IMG/VR virus record: IMGVR_UViG_2199352024_000004
Span: 1 to 39,231 of that record
DNA from: a virus
Strand: one strand, 5' to 3'
DNA: 39,231 nucleotides
Position numbers and translations under genes: made by a program. Below are positions 19,080-26,376 of this stretch, piece by piece. The notes beneath the pieces are model-generated. The model made no database searches, had not been told where the DNA came from, and was given only the letters and a program-made list of their open reading frames with translations. Position 1 is the stretch's first letter, and each line of letters begins with the position of its first letter.

Positions 19080-20660
19080 ATGACCAATCGAAAACGCCAA
19101 TCCTACGCCACCAAAGACGCCCCAGAATACCCCACCACCCTGCCGGGCCAGATCGCAACGCCCCCGTCTTCAATCTTGGGCGGCTCCGATCTCGTCAAGA
19201 ATACCGCCGTCCCCGTTGACATGGAAGTCGGCGTAACAGGTCTTGCGCAGTTTAGCGGCCTGATATTTCAAGAGCCGCTGGTTGAGTTGCGCGGCAAAGA
19301 AGCATACAAGCGCTACAACGAAATGCGGCTTAACTCGCCCATCGTTGGGGCGCTATTGATGAGCAACGAAAACCCATTGCGGGGTATGTCGTGGACTTTC
19401 TCTAGCAACAAAGGCGAAGAAGACCCGCGCTTAGAGTTGCTGGACTCTGCGCGTGCCAACCTGTGTCACTCGTGGAATGACCACATCAGCGAAGCGCTGA
19501 CCATGATACCGTTCGGCTTTTCGATGTTCGAGACGGTTTACCAAAATGTGGATGGTCAGATGTTGTGGCACTCATTCAGCCCGCGCGGACAGGACACGGT
19601 GTATCGTTGGTTGTATGAGGAAATACGCAACAGCGCGGAAGACCAAAACCCAAAACAAAAACTAAGGGGATTCGTGCAGCTTGCTCCCCCGCACTACCGA
19701 CCCACTGCAATACCGATTGAAAGATTGATGACGTACCGTCTGCGGGCAGAGCGAGATAACCCCGAAGGGCGGTCAATGCTGCGCACCGCATGGGTGCCAT
19801 ATTATTACGTCAAGCATATCCAGCAGATTGAAGCTATCGGCATTGAGCGCGACCTTGCCGGGTTGCCGGTAATCCACCTACCCGCTGGGGCCACTACAGG
19901 CGGGGATACAACAGACGACGCAAAAGCCGCAAAGATTGTCAGGAATATCAGAAACGATGAACAATCAGGGCTGGTTTTGCCTGACGGCTGGACGGCAGAG
20001 CTTATGTCAACGGGTGGTACGCGAGCCTTCGACACGGACAAAATTATCACGCGCTACGAAAAGCGCATACTAATGTCGTGCCTTGCTCAATTCCTAATGC
20101 TGGGTCAGGACGGCGCGGGCAGTCTTGCGCTATCCACCGATCAAACAGACTTCTTCACAATGAGCGTCAATTCAGTTGCCGACATCATCGCAGAGACATT
20201 TACCAAGTGCGCCATTCCGCAACTGATGGAGCTAAACGGTTACGACTGCGAAGGGTTGCGACTTGAACACACACCCGCGCAAGGCAATGCTGGTGCTACG
20301 GTGGTGGCAGACTTCTTGCAGAAATTACAGGGAGCTATCACACTGGATGCTAACGATGAAATTTGGCTGCGCCAGGTGCTACGGATGCCAGAAAAAGATG
20401 TAGAGCAAATCAAGATAGACCGCGAAGAAGCCGACGCAAAGAAAGCCGAACAGCAGAATATCTTGCTGGAAAAGATGAAGCAGGGTCAGCAGAACGCCCA
20501 ACAACAACCCGCGCAGAAGATGAGAGCCGATATGTACGCCGCCAATCCGCATGACGAGAAGAAGCGGCTGGCGCTGGAAAAGGAACTCAATCAGGTCATG
20601 CGCAAGTTTTTTGATGCACAGAAAAGGCGTGTATTAAAGGCGGCGAAGGAGTTGCGATAA
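19080..20660 (+). CDS. Portal protein, Mu gp29-like (DUF935)
   Basis: A 526-residue portal that would form the dodecameric ring for DNA entry. Diagnostic stretches: N-S-P-I-V-G-A-L-L near 90, S-E-A-L-T-M-I-P-F-G-F-S near 137 and T-R-Y-E-K-R-I-L-M-S-C-L-A-Q-F-L near 324, all typical of the Mu gp29/DUF935 family. A Lys/Gln-rich C-terminal tail (about 455-526) is predicted to coil. It starts directly after the terL stop and overlaps the next tiny gene by one base. Confidence 0.9.
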   Translation: MTNRKRQSYATKDAPEYPTTLPGQIATPPSSILGGSDLVKNTAVPVDMEVGVTGLAQFSGLIFQEPLVELRGKEAYKRYNEMRLNSPIVGALLMSNENPLRGMSWTFSSNKGEEDPRLELLDSARANLCHSWNDHISEALTMIPFGFSMFETVYQNVDGQMLWHSFSPRGQDTVYRWLYEEIRNSAEDQNPKQKLRGFVQLAPPHYRPTAIPIERLMTYRLRAERDNPEGRSMLRTAWVPYYYVKHIQQIEAIGIERDLAGLPVIHLPAGATTGGDTTDDAKAAKIVRNIRNDEQSGLVLPDGWTAELMSTGGTRAFDTDKIITRYEKRILMSCLAQFLMLGQDGAGSLALSTDQTDFFTMSVNSVADIIAETFTKCAIPQLMELNGYDCEGLRLEHTPAQGNAGATVVADFLQKLQGAITLDANDEIWLRQVLRMPEKDVEQIKIDREEADAKKAEQQNILLEKMKQGQQNAQQQPAQKMRADMYAANPHDEKKRLALEKELNQVMRKFFDAQKRRVLKAAKELR

Positions 20661-20800
20661 TGTTTGAAAAAATAAGACTTGTCATTGCGTGTGCCATTCT
20701 AATTGTTGCTGTTTGCTTCGTCATAGAAGCCGTAACTTGTTTTGTTTTCCCGATGTTTCACCTATCTTTTTGTCCGCCTAATAACTTCGTTCAACAATGA
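20660..20800 (+). CDS. Tiny membrane protein between portal and MuF, 46 aa
   Basis: A 46-residue protein squeezed between portal and MuF genes, overlapping both (one base and ATGA). Residues 5-33 (IRLVIACAILIVAVCFVIEA and on) form one long or two short membrane segments; four cysteines are present. Such an insertion in a head operon is unusual. It might act at lysis or in the envelope; nothing is proven. Confidence 0.6.
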   Translation: MFEKIRLVIACAILIVAVCFVIEAVTCFVFPMFHLSFCPPNNFVQQ

Positions 20801-21396
20801 CCAACCCTTTGCAGTACCAATTCTGGCAAGACGAAGAAGCCGACCTGTGGGACGAACTCGCCGCCATTCTGGTCGATGCCTACATGAGCGGCGTGGAAGG
20901 TGGTGCAAACATCTTGCCGCCGTCTATCCGCTCGTTGTTGCGCTACGACGCAGCCAATCAATCGGCGCTGGACTTCGCAAAGAACTACAGATACACATGG
21001 ATCAAGGGCATTACCGATACCACTCGCACGCAGACCCAGCAGGCTATATCGGATTGGATTAGGGAAGGCTCCCCGTTATCGGCGCTGGAAGCGCGTCTAA
21101 CGCCGATATTCGGGGAATCGCGCGCAAGCATGATAGCAGCAACCGAAACGACACGGGTATTTGCGCAGGGCAACATGGACGCATGGGAGAGTACCGAAGT
21201 CGTTGACGGCGCTACATGGATGACAGCGCAGGATGACTTAGTGTGTCCGATTTGTGGCGAGTTGGACGGTACGCACATTGGCGCGGGGGATATGGACGCG
21301 GCCCCACCAGCGCATCCAGGATGCCGTTGTTACCTACAGCCTACCGTCAATGAAGACATGGTACACGATAAGATTGCAAGGATACTGGTAGGATAA
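20797..21396 (+). CDS. MuF-like head morphogenesis protein
   Basis: A 199-residue member of the Mu gpF family of minor head proteins, which sit near the portal. The family core is at the C-terminus: A-A-T-E-T-T-R-V-F-A-Q-G near 110-121, then W-M-T-A-Q-D-D-L-V-C-P-I-C near 137-149 and H-P-G-C-R-C near 173-178, giving a zinc-binding set C146, C149, H173, C176, C178. The N-terminal half is helical. It follows the portal as in Mu-like phages. Confidence 0.9.
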   Translation: MTNPLQYQFWQDEEADLWDELAAILVDAYMSGVEGGANILPPSIRSLLRYDAANQSALDFAKNYRYTWIKGITDTTRTQTQQAISDWIREGSPLSALEARLTPIFGESRASMIAATETTRVFAQGNMDAWESTEVVDGATWMTAQDDLVCPICGELDGTHIGAGDMDAAPPAHPGCRCYLQPTVNEDMVHDKIARILVG

Positions 21397-21406
21397 GGAG
21401 CGCGAA

Positions 21407-21631
21407 ATGTCAGAGTTATTTGAAGAATACCCTTTGCCGTGGAAGATAGAGAGAACCGGAAGCCCCCTTTTTAAAGGAAACGGCTCATTCATCATTACCG
21501 CGTCCAACGGAGAGAATCCACTTATTGGCGGTACTTATTCCGGCGACGGCGACGAGTATATAGGTTTGTCGTACGAGCAAGCCAAAGAGCTTGTTGACGT
21601 GGTAAATAACAGAATGGCAGCGAAGCGATGA
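21407..21631 (+). CDS. Hypothetical protein, 74 aa
   Basis: A 74-residue acidic protein with AAGGAG upstream. The opening L-P-W-K-I-E and the ending Y-E-Q-A-K-E-L-V-D-V-V-N-N-R recall small phage proteins that enclose a beta-sheet between two helices (P-W-x-x ... A-x-x-I-V-x-A-x-N). The role is unknown. The stop overlaps the next tiny gene. Confidence 0.75.
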   Translation: MSELFEEYPLPWKIERTGSPLFKGNGSFIITASNGENPLIGGTYSGDGDEYIGLSYEQAKELVDVVNNRMAAKR

Positions 21632-21738
21632 TTAATTGCACATCGTACTCCCCCGAAACTATCACGGCAATGGCGATTGTTGCTACCTTCGTCGTTTGTC
21701 TATACTTTTACCTAAAAGTGCGCTGGTGTCAAAAATGA
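21628..21738 (+). CDS. Tiny membrane protein, 36 aa
   Basis: A 36-residue protein overlapping both neighbours by ATGA. Residues 11-30 (TITAMAIVATFVVCLYFYLK) form one membrane helix with a positive tail (KVRWCQK). Its existence rests on the perfect overlaps at both ends and the hydrophobic pattern. It is the second tiny membrane gene inside the head cluster. Confidence 0.58.
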   Translation: MINCTSYSPETITAMAIVATFVVCLYFYLKVRWCQK

Positions 21739-22187
21739 CCACGATCATAGAACAACACGGACTTGACCAACTCATACGCAGGATGCAAGCCTACCCCGAA
21801 AAACTAAAATCGGTGATATTTGTCACGATGGATGCAACTCTGCTCACGCTGTGGGAGAGTGTCCCGCCGTATCCGCCCAAACCGTCAAACTCCAGCTACA
21901 CCCGCACGGGTACACTTGGACGCAGTTTGGGTAGCGGCGAAGGTGGCGGCCAGGGGAGCGGTACGCCGTCCATCTTTGAGTCTAAAGAGTTGGGCGGCTT
22001 TGGCTATCAAGGGCGCTTTGGCACAAACTTGAATTATGCAGAATATGTTATTGGTGACGACACGCAAGCATCACAAAATAGCCACTGGTGGGTTATGAAG
22101 ACTGTGGCCAGCCGCGCCAAAGAAAAGATTGACCGGCTTTGGAAGAATTTGGCGTCACAGATGGCTGAATTCTTGGAGCGTGGATAG
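21735..22187 (+). CDS. HK97 gp10-like or virion-morphogenesis protein
   Basis: A 150-residue protein. Residues 1-45 are helical (LDQLIRRMQAYPEKLKS), a Gly-rich stretch follows, then G-R-F-G-T-N-L-N-Y-A-E-Y-V-I-G-D and a terminal helix (RAKEKIDRLWKNLASQMAEF). The N-Y-A-x-Y-V-x-x-G and closing-helix pattern is that of tail-completion/gp10-like or Mu gpG-type proteins. ATG at 21735 overlaps the previous stop; the longer frame upstream is rejected. Confidence 0.75.
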   Translation: MTTIIEQHGLDQLIRRMQAYPEKLKSVIFVTMDATLLTLWESVPPYPPKPSNSSYTRTGTLGRSLGSGEGGGQGSGTPSIFESKELGGFGYQGRFGTNLNYAEYVIGDDTQASQNSHWWVMKTVASRAKEKIDRLWKNLASQMAEFLERG

Positions 22188-22394
22188 ATGGCAACCGGTG
22201 ACGTGTCGATAACCGTTGTCGCCGTGCGTATGCCAAAGATTGACATACGTGACCACCGCTGCCCATATTGCGGCAAGTTGCTATTCCGCGCTCATATCCC
22301 GCAAGGCGTAGGCGTGGTGATTGAGATACGGTGCAAATGTGGACGGATGACGGTTATAGATGGGTGTACTAACTGTGACGAATCGCCCGCTTGA
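22188..22394 (+). CDS. Com-like zinc-finger protein
   Basis: A 68-residue protein. From residue 25, C-P-Y-C-G-K-L-L-F-R-A is followed by V-V-I-E-I-R-C-K-C and a final C-T-N-C, closely resembling the Mu Com zinc finger, R-C-x-x-C-x-K-L-L-F ... I-E-I-K-C. Mu Com binds RNA and controls translation of the modification gene. It lies right before a promoter and structured RNA, so an RNA target nearby is an attractive idea, but inference only. Confidence 0.75.
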   Translation: MATGDVSITVVAVRMPKIDIRDHRCPYCGKLLFRAHIPQGVGVVIEIRCKCGRMTVIDGCTNCDESPA

Positions 22395-22419
22395 CATGCG
22401 ACGGATTTTGGCGTAAGAT
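22391..22419 (+). promoter_or_regulatory. Consensus sigma-70 promoter inside the head cluster
   Basis: TTGACA (22391-22396), exactly 17 bases, TAAGAT (22414-22419); start predicted near 22426. It overlaps the stop codon of the Com-like gene and precedes a leader that ends in a strong terminator. Confidence 0.8.
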
Positions 22420-22425
22420 AGAAGC

Positions 22426-22583
22426 GATCGTTACTGCACAAGCAGATGCAATGTCGGCCTTCGGCTTGCTGTAAAGTTGGTGATATTCCAGCGGCGATCA
22501 CGCAATTATTATTTTATAGAGCGCCAGCGAGCGCCGGTAACACAGAACTCCTAAGCAGAGAGTCAATTGACTCTCTGCTTTTT
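22426..22583 (+). ncRNA. Promoter-proximal RNA ending in a terminator (attenuator or small RNA)
   Basis: A transcript from the promoter at 22391-22419 would run about 158 bases to the terminator below. It contains a GCC-TTC-GGC hairpin within CAAGC/GCTTG, and GATCG/CGATC and GTTAC/GTAAC pairs in crossing order (short, so tentative). An early AAGCAGA copy (about 22439) could pair with TCTGCTT of the terminator and open it, a simple antiterminator scheme. It either acts as a free small RNA or limits expression of protease, scaffold and capsid. Confidence 0.5.
22553..22583 (+). terminator. Strong hairpin terminator before the head protease
   Basis: AAGCAGAGAGTC (22553-22564), loop AATT, GACTCTCTGCTT (22569-22580): 12 perfect pairs followed by TTT (five Ts in all with the end of the stem). 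The Shine-Dalgarno GGAG of the protease lies five bases further on. Complete termination would switch off the capsid genes, so read-through must be frequent or controlled. Confidence 0.75.
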
Positions 22584-22595
22584 GTTTGGAGAAAC

Positions 22596-23648
22596 ATGAG
22601 CAACGCAGAAAAGGTTATCGATACATTCGTTTCAACACAGCCGGGCCAGCCTTACCGCTTGCTCCCTTTTGGCGTGATAAAACGCGCCAGCGGCGGCCCA
22701 TCTCGCAACTTTACCCCTGAGATGGCGGCGCGTTTCAAGTTGCCACACTTTCAACCGCCTATCAAATTAGGCAGCCATGAAGACGCAACGGCGGCAGGCG
22801 GTCATATCACTTCGCTATTCGTGCGCAACGAAGGCAACGCCAAAACGGACGGCCTTTGGGCTGTACCAGTACTGACCGAAAAGGGCGCGAAATCATGGGG
22901 AGAAGGCGATTACAAATACCACTCGCCAGAGATTATTTGGGAAGGTGGCGGTCTTGAAGATGCAACCACGGGCACGTTTATTGACGGCCCGCTGATCGTG
23001 GGGGATGCCTTACTGCATGTACCCGCATTGGGCGAAGCGACCGCCCTTTACACGTCGCAAGTCAAAACAGGAGAGAATATGTCAGAAGAAACAATGGTAC
23101 AAGTGCCAAAGGGTTTTCTGGATCAATTGATGGCCTTTTTCAAGCCTACTGCTGATCCCGTCAAGCCCGAACCACAAAAGCCCGTCGAGCAGCCCGCCGT
23201 GACGGATGAGTACAAAGCCGCAGTCAAAGAGCGTGACGATTTCAAGGCGAAACTCGAAACACTCGAAGCCGAGCGCCTGCACGCTACCCGTGTGACCGAA
23301 TTGGCCGCAGAACTCAAAAAGACAGAGCGGTTCAGCGCCACGTTCAAGGACGAAAAAGCCGCGAATGATGCTGCTGAAAAACTCGCCGCGCTGCCGAAAG
23401 AATCGCAAGAATGGGTCATGCAGCAGCTTGCCGCGCTGTCAAAGCGCATTGATTACAGCAAGCTCACCGCCGAACTGGGTAGCGATGCAACCACAGCGAT
23501 TGCAGACCCCCGTCAGGCGTTCGCTGCGGCTGTTGATGCGAAGGTGAAAACAGGAAAGATCAGCTATACCGACGCCTACGTCATCGTCAAAGACGAAGCG
23601 CCCGAACTTTTCGCCGCTTACGCCAATCACAAGCCAAAAGGAGACTAA
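22596..23648 (+). CDS. Head maturation protease, Mu gpI-like, with C-terminal scaffold
   Basis: A 350-residue protein starting at the ATG after GGAG; the longer frame upstream runs through the terminator and is rejected. Residues 1-150 match Mu-type phage I protease (N-F-T-P-E-M-A-A-R-F, G-S-H-E-D near 60 and Y-H-S-P-E-I near 106). The remaining part is a long Lys/Glu/Ala-rich helix, the scaffold, which also has its own start at 23079. The protease cuts the scaffold during prohead maturation. The catalytic serine and histidine cannot be fixed with certainty by eye. Confidence 0.82.
   Translation: MSNAEKVIDTFVSTQPGQPYRLLPFGVIKRASGGPSRNFTPEMAARFKLPHFQPPIKLGSHEDATAAGGHITSLFVRNEGNAKTDGLWAVPVLTEKGAKSWGEGDYKYHSPEIIWEGGGLEDATTGTFIDGPLIVGDALLHVPALGEATALYTSQVKTGENMSEETMVQVPKGFLDQLMAFFKPTADPVKPEPQKPVEQPAVTDEYKAAVKERDDFKAKLETLEAERLHATRVTELAAELKKTERFSATFKDEKAANDAAEKLAALPKESQEWVMQQLAALSKRIDYSKLTAELGSDATTAIADPRQAFAAAVDAKVKTGKISYTDAYVIVKDEAPELFAAYANHKPKGD
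23079..23648 (+). CDS. Nested scaffolding protein (internal start)
   Basis: AGGAG (23069-23073) lies five bases before an in-frame ATG at 23079, inside the protease gene and exactly at the boundary between the protease domain and the helical part. Translation from here gives a 189-residue scaffold alone (MSEETMVQVPKGFLDQL onward, with a coiled coil about 55-110). The same nested design is known for Mu gpZ within gpI and lambda Nu3 within C. Confidence 0.75.
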   Translation: MSEETMVQVPKGFLDQLMAFFKPTADPVKPEPQKPVEQPAVTDEYKAAVKERDDFKAKLETLEAERLHATRVTELAAELKKTERFSATFKDEKAANDAAEKLAALPKESQEWVMQQLAALSKRIDYSKLTAELGSDATTAIADPRQAFAAAVDAKVKTGKISYTDAYVIVKDEAPELFAAYANHKPKGD

Positions 23649-23651
23649 CCA

Positions 23652-24047
23652 ATGGCCCAAGCATTTACCACCCGTTATGACACAATCCCTGGGCTGACCG
23701 CGAACGCTGATCTGAGCACGCATCAATTCAAGGTTGTCAAGCTGCTCTCGACCGCTGGTAGTTGCGGCCTTGCGGCTACATCCATCCTGGTATCCACCGT
23801 AATCGGCCTGTTGCAGAACAACCCGAAGTCAGGCGACGCCGCCGAAGTTGCCTACAATGGCATCGCAAAAGCGATTGCGGGCACATCCCTGATTCGCATT
23901 GGTCACATTCTGGCAGTCAACACCACGAGCCGCGTGGTCAACACCACCACGGACAACGTTCAGCAAATCGGCAAAGCATTGACTGATGCCAGCGCCATTG
24001 GCGACGAAATTGCCGTCATGCTCACACCTGGAGGCGCTCGCTACTAA
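23652..24047 (+). CDS. Capsid decoration (cement) protein, DUF2190-like
   Basis: A 131-residue protein between scaffold and major capsid, with AAGGAGA upstream. The sequence (A-N-A-D-L-S-T-H-Q-F-K-V-V-K-L, I-G-L-L-Q-N-N-P-K-S-G-D-A-A-E-V-A-Y-N-G, then A-I-G-D-E-I-A-V) is the pattern of DUF2190-type head decoration proteins, which bind the outside of expanded capsids. Length and position both fit. Confidence 0.82.
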   Translation: MAQAFTTRYDTIPGLTANADLSTHQFKVVKLLSTAGSCGLAATSILVSTVIGLLQNNPKSGDAAEVAYNGIAKAIAGTSLIRIGHILAVNTTSRVVNTTTDNVQQIGKALTDASAIGDEIAVMLTPGGARY

Positions 24048-24062
24048 AGCGGCGATTAACAC

Positions 24063-25013
24063 ATGGCTCAACCTACTATTGGCAATGTCCAACAGATCGA
24101 CCCGGTACTCACCAATCTGGCGATTGGGTACCAGCAAAGCGATGATCGTTTTGTGTCTCAGAAAGTCTTCCCCATCGTGCCAGTTGACAAAGCGCGTGAT
24201 ACCTACTACGTTTTTGATAAGAAATACTGGTTCACCGATTCGATGCAAGTACGCGCGCCGGGTGGCAGCTACGCCCGAAGTGGTTACGGCCTTTCGACTG
24301 GCACCGTCGTTACCCTGCAATATGCTCTCGCCCACCCCATCCCTGACGAAGTGATCGCCAACAACCAGACTCCAATGAGTTTGGAAGAAGCCGGTACCCG
24401 TTGGCTGGCACAACAGAGCCTTATCCGCAAGGAACGCGCATGGAGCGCTGACTTTATGGCCCTGAGCGTGTGGGGCACCGACGACAACAACAGCGCCGTT
24501 GATTGGAACAACTACACCAGCGGCGACCCTGTAACCAACGTCCTGACTGCCCGCCGCACCATCAGCAACAACACCGGCTTTGATGGAAACACTATGGTGA
24601 TGGGTTACTTCGTGCATCAAGGTTTGATGAATCACCCAGACATCATTGATCGCGTCAAGTTTGTGCAGATGGCAACCGCCGCGAATGTCGAAAGCGCAAT
24701 GGCTTCACTGTTTGGCTTGAAAAACTACATCGTTGGTAAGGCCAGCTACAACAGCGCAAATGCCGCCGCTACTTTCAGCGGTTCCGGTATCATCGGCAAC
24801 GATGCGCTGGTATGCTACGTCAGTGGTACCGCTGGTATTTTCGACGCAAGCGCCGGTTACACCTTCGTCTGGCAGCCAGGCGGCGGGCAGGGTACTATTG
24901 CCCGTTACCGTGACGATGCCGTTGATTCTGACGTGCTGAAAAGCAAAGAGCAATGGGATCAGAAAGCCGTTGCGACTGACCTGGGCTACTTCTTCAAGAC
25001 CATCGTTGCGTAG
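24063..25013 (+). CDS. Major capsid protein
   Basis: A 316-residue protein after the decoration protein, with balanced composition and codon use suited to high expression. It reads V-F-P-I-V-P-V-D-K-A-R-D-T-Y-Y-V-F near 38-54, W-L-A-Q-Q-S-L-I-R-K-E-R near 118-129 and W-Q-P-G-G-G-Q-G near 277, consistent with an HK97-fold subunit of the Mu-like or encapsulin-like branch. No Shine-Dalgarno is clear. It is the best candidate for the shell because it follows scaffold and cement genes. Confidence 0.85.
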   Translation: MAQPTIGNVQQIDPVLTNLAIGYQQSDDRFVSQKVFPIVPVDKARDTYYVFDKKYWFTDSMQVRAPGGSYARSGYGLSTGTVVTLQYALAHPIPDEVIANNQTPMSLEEAGTRWLAQQSLIRKERAWSADFMALSVWGTDDNNSAVDWNNYTSGDPVTNVLTARRTISNNTGFDGNTMVMGYFVHQGLMNHPDIIDRVKFVQMATAANVESAMASLFGLKNYIVGKASYNSANAAATFSGSGIIGNDALVCYVSGTAGIFDASAGYTFVWQPGGGQGTIARYRDDAVDSDVLKSKEQWDQKAVATDLGYFFKTIVA

Positions 25014-25024
25014 GAGGCCTGATA

Positions 25025-25396
25025 ATGGCTACCCATCCGCAAAACAGCCCAAGGGGACTTTTTATCAAACAGCTTATCCAGATCACGAATTCAACTGGTT
25101 CGTTGGCGTTGACTCCTGTGTCTGGTGGTGGTTTGAAACTCGCCAACTCGACAGGGAATATTCAGCTTACCCCCGTTAGCGGCGGTCTGAAAGTAGCGAG
25201 CTCTACCGGAAACGTCACCTTTACCCCAACATCGGGCGGCGGCGTATCTTTGGGCGTGTCAAACTGGGCGCTCACAGCGAAGTCCACCGGTATTATTATC
25301 GGCGCTTTGCTCAAGTATCTCAATGTCAACTCCACTGGTATTCGCATCGGAACGAAGTACGTTTTTACAACTTCCGTTGCGGGCGGTGGACAATAA
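25025..25396 (+). CDS. Repetitive beta protein, 123 aa
   Basis: A 123-residue protein with AGGAGG upstream. From residue 22 it is built of four to five repeats of about 17 residues, N/S-S-T-G-x-x-x-L-T-P-x-S-G-G-G-x-x-L/V, e.g. NSTGSLALTPVSGGG, NSTGNIQLTPVSGG and SSTGNVTFTPTSGGG. This resembles a short beta-solenoid or a head fibre. It lies just after the capsid gene, so an exterior decoration role is plausible. No homolog is recognised. Confidence 0.75.
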   Translation: MATHPQNSPRGLFIKQLIQITNSTGSLALTPVSGGGLKLANSTGNIQLTPVSGGLKVASSTGNVTFTPTSGGGVSLGVSNWALTAKSTGIIIGALLKYLNVNSTGIRIGTKYVFTTSVAGGGQ

Positions 25397-25402
25397 TTTA
25401 TT

Positions 25403-25468
25403 GATAAGGGGCTAGGGCGCTACGCGCGCTCGTAGTGTCCTGCCCTTTATCTACTCAGCGCGGAGTAG
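25403..25468 (+). promoter_or_regulatory. Kissing-loop leader hiding the ribosome site of the glycosyltransferase gene
   Basis: Hairpin b is GGGCGCTACG (25415-25424) with CGTAGTGTCC (25431-25440), ten pairs including two G-U, loop CGCGCT (25425-25430). Hairpin c is CTACTC (25451-25456) with GAGTAG (25463-25468), loop AGCGCG (25457-25462). The two loops are perfectly complementary (six pairs). GATAAGGG (25403-25410) and CCCTTTATC (25443-25451) can close b. The Shine-Dalgarno GGAG (25462-25465) lies in the loop and 3' arm of c, so folding should limit translation of the next gene. Confidence 0.6.
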
Positions 25469-25470
25469 AT

Positions 25471-26376
25471 ATGGATAAAAAGTTTTACACAGGTACGTGT
25501 TACGTTGGTTCGGTTGGTTCGGAGACGGAAAACGGCCAATGCCGTAACTCCATCTATAACATCCAATTACGCCCCGGTGACTCTTTGCCCCGTCCATTTT
25601 GGGCGACAAAGGGCTATGAATCCCGACAGCAGCACCTTGACAGCTTCATAAACGAAACCAATCACGAGTTTATTTTGCTGCTGGACAGTGATATGGTATT
25701 CCCGCCGCACGCATTGGAGCGCTTACGCTCTCACGGCCTGCCATACGTTAGCGGGCTGTACATGCGCCGCCGATTTCAGCCCATCGCACCGGTTTGGTTT
25801 GAGAATGGCGCAAAAGGCAAGCTGCCCTTGCGTTGGTTCACCAAACCTTGGGAAGATGGCAAGTTATACCCGCTGGGCGGCTCTGGCTGGGGTTGCGTGC
25901 TCATCCATCGCGAAGTTGTGCTCGCTGTACGCGCCATTTTGAAAGGCGAAAAGGAAATCCTTGAAGATGATATGGATTTATACCCCTACGATTTAGCGCG
26001 GATTATGCAGGCCGTGAACGGTATCAAAGAGCTTGCGGAAGGAAAAGGCGCAGGGCCAGCCACTTCTAAGGTTGCTCTGAGAGAGTTTTCAAAGATTCTT
26101 GCCGAAGAAATTCGCCCGCTCACAGGCCGCAAAGATAATATCAACGGGTCAGATGTGCGCTTTCCCTTCTTTGCGAAGCTCGCAGGCTACCAACTGTACG
26201 GTGATACTGGCGTACAGTGCGGGCATATGCTCAATTACCCGCTGATGCCGTCCGACTACCTGCAATCACCGCCTGACGTTATCGAAGCGCTCTCGAAAGA
26301 AGTCACGGCAGTTACTGCTAAAGAAGTTCGCAAACAAAACGCTATTTTGGCGCAGTTGCGAGGCGAGAATGCTTAA
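25471..26376 (+). CDS. GT-A type glycosyltransferase-like protein
   Basis: A 301-residue protein starting at the ATG behind the kissing-loop leader. The nucleotide-sugar site is suggested by F-I-L-L-L-D-S-D-M-V-F (68-78), where D72-x-D74 is the metal-binding DxD of GT-A enzymes. The N-terminal half (S-R-Q-Q-H-L-D-S-F-I, G-L-Y-M-R-R-R) fits the GT-A fold. Residues 150-230 are an unusual helical insert rich in Lys and Glu. The end overlaps the next gene by eight bases. It may add sugar to a virion protein or to a host structure; the substrate is unknown. Confidence 0.75.
   Translation: MDKKFYTGTCYVGSVGSETENGQCRNSIYNIQLRPGDSLPRPFWATKGYESRQQHLDSFINETNHEFILLLDSDMVFPPHALERLRSHGLPYVSGLYMRRRFQPIAPVWFENGAKGKLPLRWFTKPWEDGKLYPLGGSGWGCVLIHREVVLAVRAILKGEKEILEDDMDLYPYDLARIMQAVNGIKELAEGKGAGPATSKVALREFSKILAEEIRPLTGRKDNINGSDVRFPFFAKLAGYQLYGDTGVQCGHMLNYPLMPSDYLQSPPDVIEALSKEVTAVTAKEVRKQNAILAQLRGENA

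Noticed and set aside
23829-24635. 268-codon minus-strand frame opposite decoration and capsid genes
   Set aside because: A shadow of highly used capsid codons (Val/Gly/His-rich); no start signal.
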